Shown here in pieces: positions 42,438 through 51,234 of a stretch of 64,000 nucleotides of DNA (positions within the stretch are counted from its first letter, which is position 1; each line of letters begins with the position of its first letter). Made by a program: the position numbers and the translations under genes. This DNA is from Alicyclobacillus shizuokensis NBRC 103103 (GTDB lineage: Bacteria > Bacillota > Bacilli > Alicyclobacillales > Alicyclobacillaceae), in assembly GCF_001552255.1 (NCBI RefSeq), contig NZ_BCQV01000022.1:1-64000 (forward strand), read 5' to 3'. The notes under the pieces were generated by a model. It searched no databases and had not been told where the DNA came from. It saw only the letters and a program-made list of their open reading frames with translations.

Positions 42438-44723
42438 ATGGAACTCACACTGTTGCTCGACGAATGGCGACGCAATGAGGCGTTTATGCGTAATGTGGCG
42501 GCTTGGCAGGTGGAGCCGGCGCGACCGGCGCGCACGCGGCCCCTGCCCGAGTGGTTGCACGAAGAGGTGCGGAGCGCCTTGATAGGGCGCGGCATGAGCA
42601 GCCTCTACTTGCATCAGGCGGAGGCCGTAGAGCAGATTCGGCGCGGCCGTAACGTGATGGTCACGACGCCGACCGCCAGCGGCAAGACCCTGTGCTACAA
42701 CCTGCCGGTGCTCGACAGCGTCTGCAAGCAGCCGCAAAGCCGCGCCTTGTACATCTTTCCGACCAAGGCGCTGGCCCAGGACCAAGTAGCCGAACTGACG
42801 GATCTCATTGGTCGCCTGACGACGACCGTTCACTCGTTTACGTACGACGGGGACACACCCATTCACGCCCGCGCCAAGATCCGCGAGGCCGGGCATATCG
42901 TCGTCACCAATCCGGACATGCTGCACAGCGCCATCCTGCCACACCATACCAAGTGGCTGCGGCTGTTTGAAAATCTGCGCTACATCGTCATTGACGAGGC
43001 GCACACGTACCGCGGCGTGTTTGGCAGTCACGTGGCCAACGTAATCCGGCGCCTGCGGCGGGTGTGCGCGTTTTACGGCAGTCAGCCACAGTTCATTCTC
43101 AGCTCGGCTACCCTGGCCAACCCAGAAGAGCTGGGAGCCAAGCTCATCGGCGACGAGGTGGTCTTGGTCGAGGAATCAGGCGCTCCGCAGGGGGAGCGGC
43201 ATCTTGTCATCTACAATCCACCGCTCGTGAATCCTAAACTCGGCCTGCGCAGGTCCGCGCTGGGAGAGGCACGGCGCATCGGCACCCGGCTGCTCAACGA
43301 GGGCATTTCAACGATTGCCTTTGTGAAGTCCCGCAACCAGGTCGAGCTGCTGGCCACTTATTGGAAGCGCGGCGTACGGGGTGGGGAGGACGGTCTGGTG
43401 ATGGGCTATCGTGGCGGCTACCTGCCGAGTGAGCGCCGGCAGATTGAGCGCGGATTGCGGGAAGGACGCATCCGCGGCGTGGTCAGCACCAACGCACTGG
43501 AGCTGGGGGTGGACATCGGATCGCTCGAAGCGGCCATCTCGGTCGGCTACCCGGGCACCATCGCGTCCCTCCGCCAGCAGGCTGGCCGCGCTGGGCGGCG
43601 CAGCGGACTCTCCCTGTCGCTGTTCATCGCCAACGCTTCCGCCTTGGACCAGTATGTCGCCGCCCATCCGCAGCAGATTCTCTCCAGTTCCCCCGAGGCG
43701 GCGCGGATTTATCCGGACAACCTGCTGGTCTTGGTGGATCACCTGAAGTGCGCAGCGTTCGAACTCCCGTTTCAGCCGGATGAGCGGTTCGGCGTGGAGA
43801 CGACGAAGGAGCTGCTCGACTACCTGGCGGCCGCCAGGGTTGTGCACCAGGGGCGCGACGGCCGCTATTATTGGATGGCCGACTCACTGCCGAGCCATTC
43901 CGTTTCGCTGCGCAGCGCCGCTCAGGATAACGTGGTCATTGTCGATACGACCTCCGCGCGGCATGTGGTCATTGGCGAGATGGATAGGTTCAGCGCGTTG
44001 ACGATGTTGCACGAGGAAGCCATCTACATGCACCAGTCGCAGGTGTACCAGGTGGAGAAGCTCGACCTGGAGAACGGGAAGGCCTATGTCCGCGCCGTGT
44101 CGGTTGACTACTACACCGACGCTGAGCTGGCAGTCCGCCTGCAGGTGCTCGACGAGATGGAGACGCGGCCAGTTGCGGAGGCGTCCGCCGCCCAGCACTA
44201 TTTCGGAGAGGTCATGGTCAACGCGGTGCCGACGTTGTTCAAGAAGATGAAGTTTGACACGAACGAAAACCTGGGTTGGGGCAAGATCTATCTGCCGGAG
44301 GCGGAACTGCACACAACCGGGTACTGGTGCTCGTGGCAAGACAGGAATCTGTTGGCCAGCCGCAGCCAGTGGGAAAGCGCGCTGAAGGGAGTGGCGCACG
44401 TGCTGCGTCAGGCGGCATCCTTGCACTGCATGTGCATGCCCTCGGATTTGCACGCCGCCGCCCACATCAAAGACCCGCACACCGGTCTGCCGACCGTGTA
44501 CCTGTATGATGCCTACCCGGGAGGCGTCGGATTGGCCGAGCGCGTCCACCGCATCGCCGAGGAAGTCTATCGGACGGCGTTGGAGATGGTGCTTGGCTGC
44601 CCTTGCACGGATGGATGCCCGTCCTGCATCGGACCGGGAGAAGAGGACGGGGACGCCAAAGGCTGGGTCAGCACGCTGTTGGCCACGTGCGTGGAGGAAA
44701 GCCGGGTGAGCGCGCGTGGGTAG
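42438..44723 (+). CDS. mrfA: DEAD/DEAH-box helicase MrfA (YprA)
   Basis: MrfA is a 3'-to-5' DNA helicase that, with MrfB, repairs mitomycin C damage in B. subtilis independently of UvrABC. The 761 residues contain Walker A TPTASGKT near residue 76, a DEAH box (VIDEAHTYRG) near 183, helicase C-terminal motifs (ALELGVDIGSLEAAI, QQAGRAGRR) and a DUF1998 region with the four-Cys site around CPCTDGCPSC preceded by MCMPSD. ATG 42438 has GAGGTTAGGA upstream. The stop overlaps the mrfB start by eight bases. A LexA-type box upstream suggests SOS induction. Confidence 0.94.
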   Translation: MELTLLLDEWRRNEAFMRNVAAWQVEPARPARTRPLPEWLHEEVRSALIGRGMSSLYLHQAEAVEQIRRGRNVMVTTPTASGKTLCYNLPVLDSVCKQPQSRALYIFPTKALAQDQVAELTDLIGRLTTTVHSFTYDGDTPIHARAKIREAGHIVVTNPDMLHSAILPHHTKWLRLFENLRYIVIDEAHTYRGVFGSHVANVIRRLRRVCAFYGSQPQFILSSATLANPEELGAKLIGDEVVLVEESGAPQGERHLVIYNPPLVNPKLGLRRSALGEARRIGTRLLNEGISTIAFVKSRNQVELLATYWKRGVRGGEDGLVMGYRGGYLPSERRQIERGLREGRIRGVVSTNALELGVDIGSLEAAISVGYPGTIASLRQQAGRAGRRSGLSLSLFIANASALDQYVAAHPQQILSSSPEAARIYPDNLLVLVDHLKCAAFELPFQPDERFGVETTKELLDYLAAARVVHQGRDGRYYWMADSLPSHSVSLRSAAQDNVVIVDTTSARHVVIGEMDRFSALTMLHEEAIYMHQSQVYQVEKLDLENGKAYVRAVSVDYYTDAELAVRLQVLDEMETRPVAEASAAQHYFGEVMVNAVPTLFKKMKFDTNENLGWGKIYLPEAELHTTGYWCSWQDRNLLASRSQWESALKGVAHVLRQAASLHCMCMPSDLHAAAHIKDPHTGLPTVYLYDAYPGGVGLAERVHRIAEEVYRTALEMVLGCPCTDGCPSCIGPGEEDGDAKGWVSTLLATCVEESRVSARG

Positions 44724-46191
44724 GTCGTTGCTTGAGCGCCTGGCCGCGTTGGAGCACTCCGTCCGCCGCCAGGGCCCGGATGCGTCCGCGTCCGCTTCCG
44801 CCGGTGCCCCGACGGCCGAGGCGATGGAGGCAGGGCAGCGCCCGCACGAAATCCAGGTGGGATGGCGGGGGGATGAGGCAGGCGACAGGCCCGACGCTTT
44901 CGCATCATCCCGTCCTTCCCTGGAACGGCTTGGTTTCCGCCTGGAGGACGATGGGTTTGGCCCCGTGTGGCACCGTGAACTGCGCTACGATGTTCTAGCT
45001 TGGTACGGGACGGGGCCGTTCCTCGACCTGCTGGAGTGTGACCTGGAGACGTTGCTGCGACTCGCCGTGGCGGACGAAGCCACTGGCGAGGCTGAATCCG
45101 TCGCGTCGTCGACGGCTTTGCCCGGTATACAGCCGTCCGCGCCGCAGCTGTGGGCGGCGCTACGCTTTTACGATACTGAAACCACCGGTCTCGGCAGCGG
45201 AGCGGGGACCTTTCCGTTTTTGCACGCGGTGGGTCAGGTGGAAGGCGACGAGTGGGTCGTCCATCAGTACCTGTTGGCCGATTACACGGAGGAAGCGGCG
45301 CTGCTGCAAACCTTGGCCTGCCGGCACTTTCAGCCGGGAGCGGTCATCGTCACCTATAACGGGCGCAGCTTTGACTGGCCACTGCTGGAAAGCCGGTTTA
45401 CCCTCTACCGCTTGTCGATGCCGCGCAGGCTGCGCCAGTTGGACCTGGTACATCCTTGCCGACGACTGTGGCGCAGGCGGTTGGGCCGCACCAACCTGAC
45501 CAGTGTGGAGGAGGGGATTCTCGGCGTTCACCGCACGGCGGACCTGCCCGGCAAGGAGGCGCCGGGGCGCTACTTTCAGTTCCTCGCCGACGCCGATCCG
45601 CTCCCGCTCGTGCCGGTCTGTGACCATAACGCCGCGGATGTTTCCAGCTTGGCGCGCTTGGCGGCGGTGGTGTCCGACGTGTTGGCCGGGCGCCGTCCGG
45701 TGGAGACGGGCGGCGAGTACACGGCTCTGGCGCGGTGGTATGGGGAGTGGGGGGAGTACGACCTGGCAGAGCGCTGCTTGGTGGCCGCGGCGGAGTGTCC
45801 GGACAGCGATTGGCAGGCGCGCTGGCTGCGCGGATTGCTGCTCAAGCGTCAACAGCGTTGGCCGGAGGCGGGCGCCGTGTGGCGGGAGATGACCGAACGA
45901 TTTCTGTGGACGGTGGCGCCGCTGGTGGAATTGGCGAAGCTGGCGGAGCACCGCGAGAAGGATCTCGCCGCTGCGGCCGCCTGGACGCGCCAGGCGTTGC
46001 AGCGGCTGGACAGCCAGGAGCCGGTTGGCCGCACCGAGGCGGGCGGCATCCGCACCGAGGCCGAACTGAGAGCCTGGCAAAACGCCCAGTTGTCGGTCGC
46101 CGGTGCGGTGCCGGAGCACCAACGGGATCGGGTGCGCGCTCAACTGCTGCACCGCATGCGGCGGCTGAACCACAAGCTGGGTCAGGCTTGA
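44716..46191 (+). CDS. mrfB: Exonuclease MrfB (YprB), RNase H-like fold with helical repeats
   Basis: MrfB is a DnaQ-like exonuclease that partners the MrfA helicase. The 491 residues have a low-complexity N-terminal linker and an RNase H-like exonuclease domain. The metal-binding acidic residues are visible in YDTETTGLGSGAG (DxE), VTYNGRSFDWPLL and DHNAADVSSL. Helical TPR-like repeats follow from about 330. The GTG start overlaps the mrfA stop, so the pair is translationally coupled. The stop overlaps the convergent RND gene by ten bases. Confidence 0.92.
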   Translation: MGRSLLERLAALEHSVRRQGPDASASASAGAPTAEAMEAGQRPHEIQVGWRGDEAGDRPDAFASSRPSLERLGFRLEDDGFGPVWHRELRYDVLAWYGTGPFLDLLECDLETLLRLAVADEATGEAESVASSTALPGIQPSAPQLWAALRFYDTETTGLGSGAGTFPFLHAVGQVEGDEWVVHQYLLADYTEEAALLQTLACRHFQPGAVIVTYNGRSFDWPLLESRFTLYRLSMPRRLRQLDLVHPCRRLWRRRLGRTNLTSVEEGILGVHRTADLPGKEAPGRYFQFLADADPLPLVPVCDHNAADVSSLARLAAVVSDVLAGRRPVETGGEYTALARWYGEWGEYDLAERCLVAAAECPDSDWQARWLRGLLLKRQQRWPEAGAVWREMTERFLWTVAPLVELAKLAEHREKDLAAAAAWTRQALQRLDSQEPVGRTEAGGIRTEAELRAWQNAQLSVAGAVPEHQRDRVRAQLLHRMRRLNHKLGQA

Positions 46192-49100
46192 CCGCCTTTG
46201 GCGGCCGTCTGCTGCTGACGACGATGCTGGCGCAGGTGCAGCAATTCGTACATGACCGGTACGAGAATCAGCGTCAGCAAGGTCGACGTGACCAGGCCGC
46301 CGATGACCACCACGGCCAGCCCCTGTGAGATGAGCGCCCCCTCGGAGAACCCGAGCGCCAGCGGCAGCAGGGCGCAAATGGTGGCGACAGCGGTCATGAG
46401 AATCGGCCGCAGCCGCGTCGCTCCGGCTTCCAACAGCGCTTGGCGGATGGAGAGGCCGGCGCGCCGTCGCTGTTCCACCCGGTCCACGAGCACGATGGCG
46501 TTGGTGACGACGATGCCCATGAGCATGAGGATACCGATGAGCGAGGATACGCTGACCGGCTGGTGCGTGACAACGGTGCCGAAAAACGCCCCAATCAGCG
46601 CTGCCGGCATCGAGAACAAAATCGCAAACGGGGCCGACCATTCGCCGAATGTGATGAGCATCACCAAGTAGACAATCCCCACGCTGACAATGATGGCTTC
46701 GATGAGCTGGTTAAAGCTTTGGTCTTTCTGCTGGCTGTCTCCCGACAGTTCGGTCTGAACGCCACGCGGCAGATGCAGGGAGTCCACCTTCGCCAGCGCC
46801 AGTTGGGTCGTACGGCCGGTGTTTTGCGTGGTGAAGGTGCCGGTTACACTGGCGTACGCCTGTCCGTCACGGTGCTGAATGGACACCGGCGTCTGCACCA
46901 TGCGCACCGTCGCCACATCCGACAGTTCCAGGCTTTGGCCCGTAGTCGACGGAATGGGCAGGTGTTTGAGGGTGTTCAGTTGGTCGAGTGGATGATCGGA
47001 TTTCAGCTTGGCCACCAGCGCGTACGTGTTTTGTTGCAACTGGATGTTGCCCACCTGATTCCCGCCGATGTAGTCCTTTACGTAGCTTCCCACCTGATAC
47101 GCGGTGAGCCCGTACTTGGCCGCCTTCTGCGCGTCTGTGCGCACCTCCACTTGTGGCTGCGTCTGGCTCAGGTTGTTGGTGACGTCCGCAAGACCCGGAA
47201 CGTCAGCCAGTGCCTTGGTGATGTCCACGGCTGCGCGGCGGATGTTCTCCTCCTTGGCGCCACTCACGACGAGGGAGAACGATCCGGACGAGCCTCCCAT
47301 GTTCAGGGTGTTCACCTGAATCTTGGCCGGAGAGGCGATGGGCTTGAGCCGACTGCGGAGCTTGCTGGTGACGGCGTCCACATCCGCATCCGGACGCAAT
47401 CTCAGCATGATGGTGGCCTGGTTGCTGCCGGCCACACTGCCGCTCATCGACAGTTGGCCGCTGTCGCTGCCCACCTGCGTGTTCATCTGCGTCACCGCAG
47501 GCAGGCGGCGTGCCACCGCTTCCACCTGGCGTGCCTTGACGTCGGTGGTCGCGCGCGCTGTCCCGATGGGCATGTTGATGGATATGGTGACAAACTTCTC
47601 TTCCGTCTGCGGAATGAATGTGCTGCCGGCCAGCGGCAGCACGGCAATCGATGCCACTATGGCTACCGCAGTACCGGACAACACCAGGGCCTTGTGGTCT
47701 AGGCACCAACCCAGGGCTCGTTCATATGGCCGCCGCCAATTCCGTCTAGGCTCTCCATCCTCGCGGGTCCGCCGCGGCTCTCGGCGCGTGACCAGGAGCC
47801 ACGATAATAGCGGGACGACCGTCAGCGCTACCAGCAGCGACGATAACAGGGAACAGACCACCGTCAGCGCGAACGGGAAGAATATCTTGCCGACCAGCCC
47901 GCTGACCAGCCCTAGCGGCAGGAACACGGCGACCGTGGTAAGAGTCGAAGATGTGATGGCCCGTCCCACCTCCGCGCTGGCGGACAGCGCCAGCTCGCGC
48001 CCCCGTTCGGCACCACGCCGCCACTGGCGGTAGATGTTTTCGATGACCACGATGCTGTCGTCCACCACCCGCCCCGTTGCGACCGCCATGCCGCCTAGGG
48101 TCATGATGTTGAGGGTAACGTGGAAGCGATTGAGCAGCACCAGGGAAATCAGAATCGACAACGGGATCGACACGACGGCGATGACCGTGGTCCGCAGGCT
48201 GCGCAGGAACAGGAGGATGACCACGACCGCGAATATCGCGCCCAGCACCGCCTCGCGGATGGTTCCGTTCAGCGACGCGGTGATCATTTGTGAACTGTCG
48301 AACAAGGTGTGCACGCGCACCCCTTGCGGGAGCTCGGGCGCCAAGTGCGCCAATTCGGCGGAGACCGCCTTTGCCATCGCAACGGTGTTGGCGTCCTCGG
48401 ATTTGCTGACGCCAAGGAACACGCTGGTACGGCCGTTGGTCCGGTTGATGGATCCCGTATCCGGCTGCTTCAGTTCCATCTTGGCCAGGGTTCCCAGGGC
48501 GACTGTCTTCTGCGTGCTCGATTGCTCCTGGCGGCTGGCCGGCGCCGAGGGTGGCGCCGCCGCAACGCTGGCGGAGGCAGTGTGCCCATTGCTTGCGTGC
48601 GCCTGCTTTTGCAGCGCTTGCAGTTGAGCGGAAAGCTGGGCCTGCGTCTTCTGCAGACCGGAAATTTGGCCGTGCAGCTGCGCAATTTTTTGGCTGTCAC
48701 GGGTCGCCGCCGGTTTCTGGAGCTCCTGGTTGAGCGCCATTTCCGCCCCAAACAGTTGGCCCTCGACGTTTTGCAGGGAGCTGAGGAGTTCAGTCTCAGC
48801 CTGAACCACGCCCAGCCCCTGGCCGACCTGGCCGAGGCCGGCGGATACTTGTCCCACGGCCGATCCCAACTGCTGCATGCTCTTGTTCAGCGTGTTCAGG
48901 CCCGCCGCCGGGTTGGCGGGTACGGGGATGCGCAGCTTGCGGAGATCGGAGAGGGTGGACACGGAGCTTGTGAGTTGGACCGGCTGCTCCTTACCTTCCA
49001 TCACCGCCGCTCCTAGCGGCATCGCCGTGTCGTCCGCCTGCAGGTCCTGCAGCACCTGGTCCAGGGTGAGGTTGTACTTCTTCAGTTTATCCGGGTCAAA

Positions 49101-49658
49101 CGTCATCACCACTTGGTCCGGGGCTGCGCCGGCTGTGCTCACGCTGGCCACGCCGCTGACGCCGGTGAGTGCGGGTACAATGGTGTTGTTCACCACGTCG
49201 CGCAGTTGCCGCGCACTGTCCTGGCCCGCCGACACGGTCAGGTATAGGACGGGCGAAGAGTCAAACGAGAAATCTTGCACGCTCGGCTGGTCCGCTCCGG
49301 CGGGCAACTGGACCTTGTTCAGCGCCGCCTGAATCTTCTGCTCGGCGTCCTGTATGTTGGCGTCCATGTCGAGCTGCACCTGAATCTCCGACACATTGGC
49401 CACCGAAGTAGACAGGACGTTCTGAACTCCGGGCAGGCCTTTGAGCGCCTTTTCCAGGGGTTCGGTGACGTCGCTGGCCACCTGCTCCGGAGCCGCGCCC
49501 GGATAGGAGGTGACCACTGACACGACGGGCAGAGAGATGTCGGGCATCAACTCTTCCTGGAGCTGACGGCCTGACAGTACGCCTCCAATCGTTACGAGGA
49601 CGACCAGAATGGCGATGACGATTGGGTTTTGCAGGGAAAAACGGGTGAGAAAGCGCAT
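46182..49658 (-). CDS. RND efflux transporter (AcrB/SwrC family) with coiled-coil insertion
   Basis: A proton-driven RND pump of 1158 residues, longer than B. subtilis SwrC (1065). It has the usual twelve-helix plan, the proton-relay Asp pair in TM4 (GRVVDDSIVVIENIYR) and hallmark segments such as PDISLPVVSVVTSYPGAAPEQV. Between about residues 255 and 400 the extracellular domain carries an inserted Gln/Leu-rich coiled coil and an Ala/Ser-rich linker. ATG 49658 has AAGGAG seven bases upstream; longer in-frame starts lack support. No membrane fusion protein or outer-membrane factor is encoded nearby, as expected in a monoderm. Confidence 0.94.
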   Translation of the reverse strand: MRFLTRFSLQNPIVIAILVVLVTIGGVLSGRQLQEELMPDISLPVVSVVTSYPGAAPEQVASDVTEPLEKALKGLPGVQNVLSTSVANVSEIQVQLDMDANIQDAEQKIQAALNKVQLPAGADQPSVQDFSFDSSPVLYLTVSAGQDSARQLRDVVNNTIVPALTGVSGVASVSTAGAAPDQVVMTFDPDKLKKYNLTLDQVLQDLQADDTAMPLGAAVMEGKEQPVQLTSSVSTLSDLRKLRIPVPANPAAGLNTLNKSMQQLGSAVGQVSAGLGQVGQGLGVVQAETELLSSLQNVEGQLFGAEMALNQELQKPAATRDSQKIAQLHGQISGLQKTQAQLSAQLQALQKQAHASNGHTASASVAAAPPSAPASRQEQSSTQKTVALGTLAKMELKQPDTGSINRTNGRTSVFLGVSKSEDANTVAMAKAVSAELAHLAPELPQGVRVHTLFDSSQMITASLNGTIREAVLGAIFAVVVILLFLRSLRTTVIAVVSIPLSILISLVLLNRFHVTLNIMTLGGMAVATGRVVDDSIVVIENIYRQWRRGAERGRELALSASAEVGRAITSSTLTTVAVFLPLGLVSGLVGKIFFPFALTVVCSLLSSLLVALTVVPLLSWLLVTRREPRRTREDGEPRRNWRRPYERALGWCLDHKALVLSGTAVAIVASIAVLPLAGSTFIPQTEEKFVTISINMPIGTARATTDVKARQVEAVARRLPAVTQMNTQVGSDSGQLSMSGSVAGSNQATIMLRLRPDADVDAVTSKLRSRLKPIASPAKIQVNTLNMGGSSGSFSLVVSGAKEENIRRAAVDITKALADVPGLADVTNNLSQTQPQVEVRTDAQKAAKYGLTAYQVGSYVKDYIGGNQVGNIQLQQNTYALVAKLKSDHPLDQLNTLKHLPIPSTTGQSLELSDVATVRMVQTPVSIQHRDGQAYASVTGTFTTQNTGRTTQLALAKVDSLHLPRGVQTELSGDSQQKDQSFNQLIEAIIVSVGIVYLVMLITFGEWSAPFAILFSMPAALIGAFFGTVVTHQPVSVSSLIGILMLMGIVVTNAIVLVDRVEQRRRAGLSIRQALLEAGATRLRPILMTAVATICALLPLALGFSEGALISQGLAVVVIGGLVTSTLLTLILVPVMYELLHLRQHRRQQQTAAKGGQA

Positions 49659-49698
49659 GCTGGCACTCCTTGTCGAGTATGGTTCTGTCTCTTCCTCA

Positions 49699-49728
49699 AT
49701 TCTAAGCGCACATGGACACGCACCGCAA
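49699..49728 (-). promoter_or_regulatory. Promoter of the RND pump gene
   Basis: Read on the minus strand: TTGCGG (49728-49723), an 18-base spacer and TAGAAT (49704-49699). The start of transcription would be about 35 bases before ATG 49658. The rest of the 49729-49987 gap shows no gene or clear signal. Confidence 0.6.
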
Positions 49729-49993
49729 GGCACTTTAGTGATAAAACATTTTCATTAAGAAACAGATGGGGGAGGATGGGTCATCGCTGTTAGACTTGCG
49801 GACAATCCTCCTCTCGTCTACTGTTGTAAGGAGAGCCGGTCCCGGCTGCCGCTGGGCCGTCCTCGCCGCGCCATGGCGGTGGGGCGTGGCCGCTTGGCGG
49901 GGCGGCCGCCGATGGCGCAGATGATGACAGTCCATGCCGGGCAGGCGGCCAGCCTGTGGTCGGCCGGTGCGGCGCGCGTAGGGAGGAATGGGT

Positions 49994-50635
49994 GTGCAGT
50001 TCAGCGGATTTACGGAGGCAGACTTCGAGGTGTTTGCTGTGCCGGGGCTGGAGCCGAGAATGGCCGAACTGAAAGCGCACTTGCGGCCCAAGCTGGAACA
50101 GTTGGGGGCAGACCTGTCGGAATACTTGAGCGCCCACCTGCAGCGGCCGATATGGGCGCACGTGGCCAAGCACGCCCGGCGGACGGTGAACCCACCCGAT
50201 GACAGCTGGGTGGCGTTCTGTCATGAGCGGCGCGGGTACAAGAAGCATCCGCACTTTCAGGTGGGTGCCTGGCGCACGCACGCGTTCGCCGTGTTCGGGT
50301 TGATTTCTGAATCCGCCCAGCGTCCCCAGTATGCCAGGCGGCTATTGGAGCGACTGGATGAAGTGCGGGCTTGGGTACCGGAGGATTACGTGTGGATTCC
50401 TGATCATACCAGTCCTGTGGCATTGCCGGCAGCCGCAGTCAACAGGGAGCGGTTGGTCGAGCTGATTCAGCGACTGGGCGAGACACGCCAGGGTGAGCTG
50501 CTGGTGGGCATTCGCGTGCCCCGGGAGGAAGCTGTCCAGCTGGGGGCGAGCGGATTTGAACAGCGGGTGAAGGAAACGTTCCAACGCCTGACCCCGTTCT
50601 ATCAACTGGCGATGGAGGAGGTCGTTACGGCTTGA
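49994..50635 (+). CDS. DUF1054 family protein (YktB-like)
   Basis: A soluble protein of about 213 residues of the YktB/DUF1054 family, of unknown function, with the conserved FTEADFEVFAVPGLEPRM start and the central AKHARRTVNPPDDSWVAFC. GTG 49994 is seven bases from GGGAGG and is preferred over ATG 49988, which is only one base from it. The stop overlaps the TTG start of the HD gene by four bases, so the two are coupled. Confidence 0.88.
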   Translation: MQFSGFTEADFEVFAVPGLEPRMAELKAHLRPKLEQLGADLSEYLSAHLQRPIWAHVAKHARRTVNPPDDSWVAFCHERRGYKKHPHFQVGAWRTHAFAVFGLISESAQRPQYARRLLERLDEVRAWVPEDYVWIPDHTSPVALPAAAVNRERLVELIQRLGETRQGELLVGIRVPREEAVQLGASGFEQRVKETFQRLTPFYQLAMEEVVTA

Positions 50636-51204
50636 AAACGATTGGCGACGCGCTTGCGCTGCTTCACGAGTACACGCAGGGAGAATCGCTGCGCCGGCAT
50701 GCGTACGCGGTTGCGGCGTCGATGCGCGCATACGCGGAGCGATTTGGTGAAGACCCCGATACGTATGAGATGACCGGACTGCTGCACGACTTTGACTATG
50801 AGCGTTATCCCGACCTCAGCCAACACACGGTGGTCGGGGCGAGAATTTTGCGGGAGCAGGATTGGCCCGAAGAGATTGTCCACGCCATCCTCGCGCACAA
50901 CGACCGCAACGGGGTGGCGCGGGATACACTGCTGGCCAAGACGTTGTACGCTTGCGACGAACTGTCCGGCTTTGTCATGGCGGTGGCGATGGTCAAGCCG
51001 ACCCGAGACCTGCGTGATGTCAGCGTCAAGAGCGTGAAGAAGAAACTGAAGGACAAGGCGTTTGCCCGCGGGGTCAACCGCGATGACGTGTATCGCGGCG
51101 CCGAGGAGCTGGGGGTGGCGCTTGAGGAGCACATTGAGATGGTCATCGGCGCACTCACTCGGGTGGCGGCGCGGTTGGGACTGAACGGACAAGAGAGCGC
51201 ATAA
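50632..51204 (+). CDS. HD-domain phosphohydrolase
   Basis: A 190-residue HD-superfamily protein with an HD pair in LLHDFDYERYPDLSQHT near residue 51 and a further His in ILAHNDRNG. These metal-binding residues suggest phosphohydrolase activity on a nucleotide or similar substrate, which cannot be named. The TTG start overlaps the yktB stop, with GGAGGAGGT upstream. It is probably cotranscribed with the phosphoesterase gene that follows. Confidence 0.88.
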   Translation: MKTIGDALALLHEYTQGESLRRHAYAVAASMRAYAERFGEDPDTYEMTGLLHDFDYERYPDLSQHTVVGARILREQDWPEEIVHAILAHNDRNGVARDTLLAKTLYACDELSGFVMAVAMVKPTRDLRDVSVKSVKKKLKDKAFARGVNRDDVYRGAEELGVALEEHIEMVIGALTRVAARLGLNGQESA

Positions 51205-51234
51205 GTATAGGCGCGGGGCGAAAACCGAGGTGCC

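Noticed and set aside
46440..47702. Long open frame antisense to the RND pump (420 codons)
   Set aside because: Shadow of a certain gene, with no domain or start signal.
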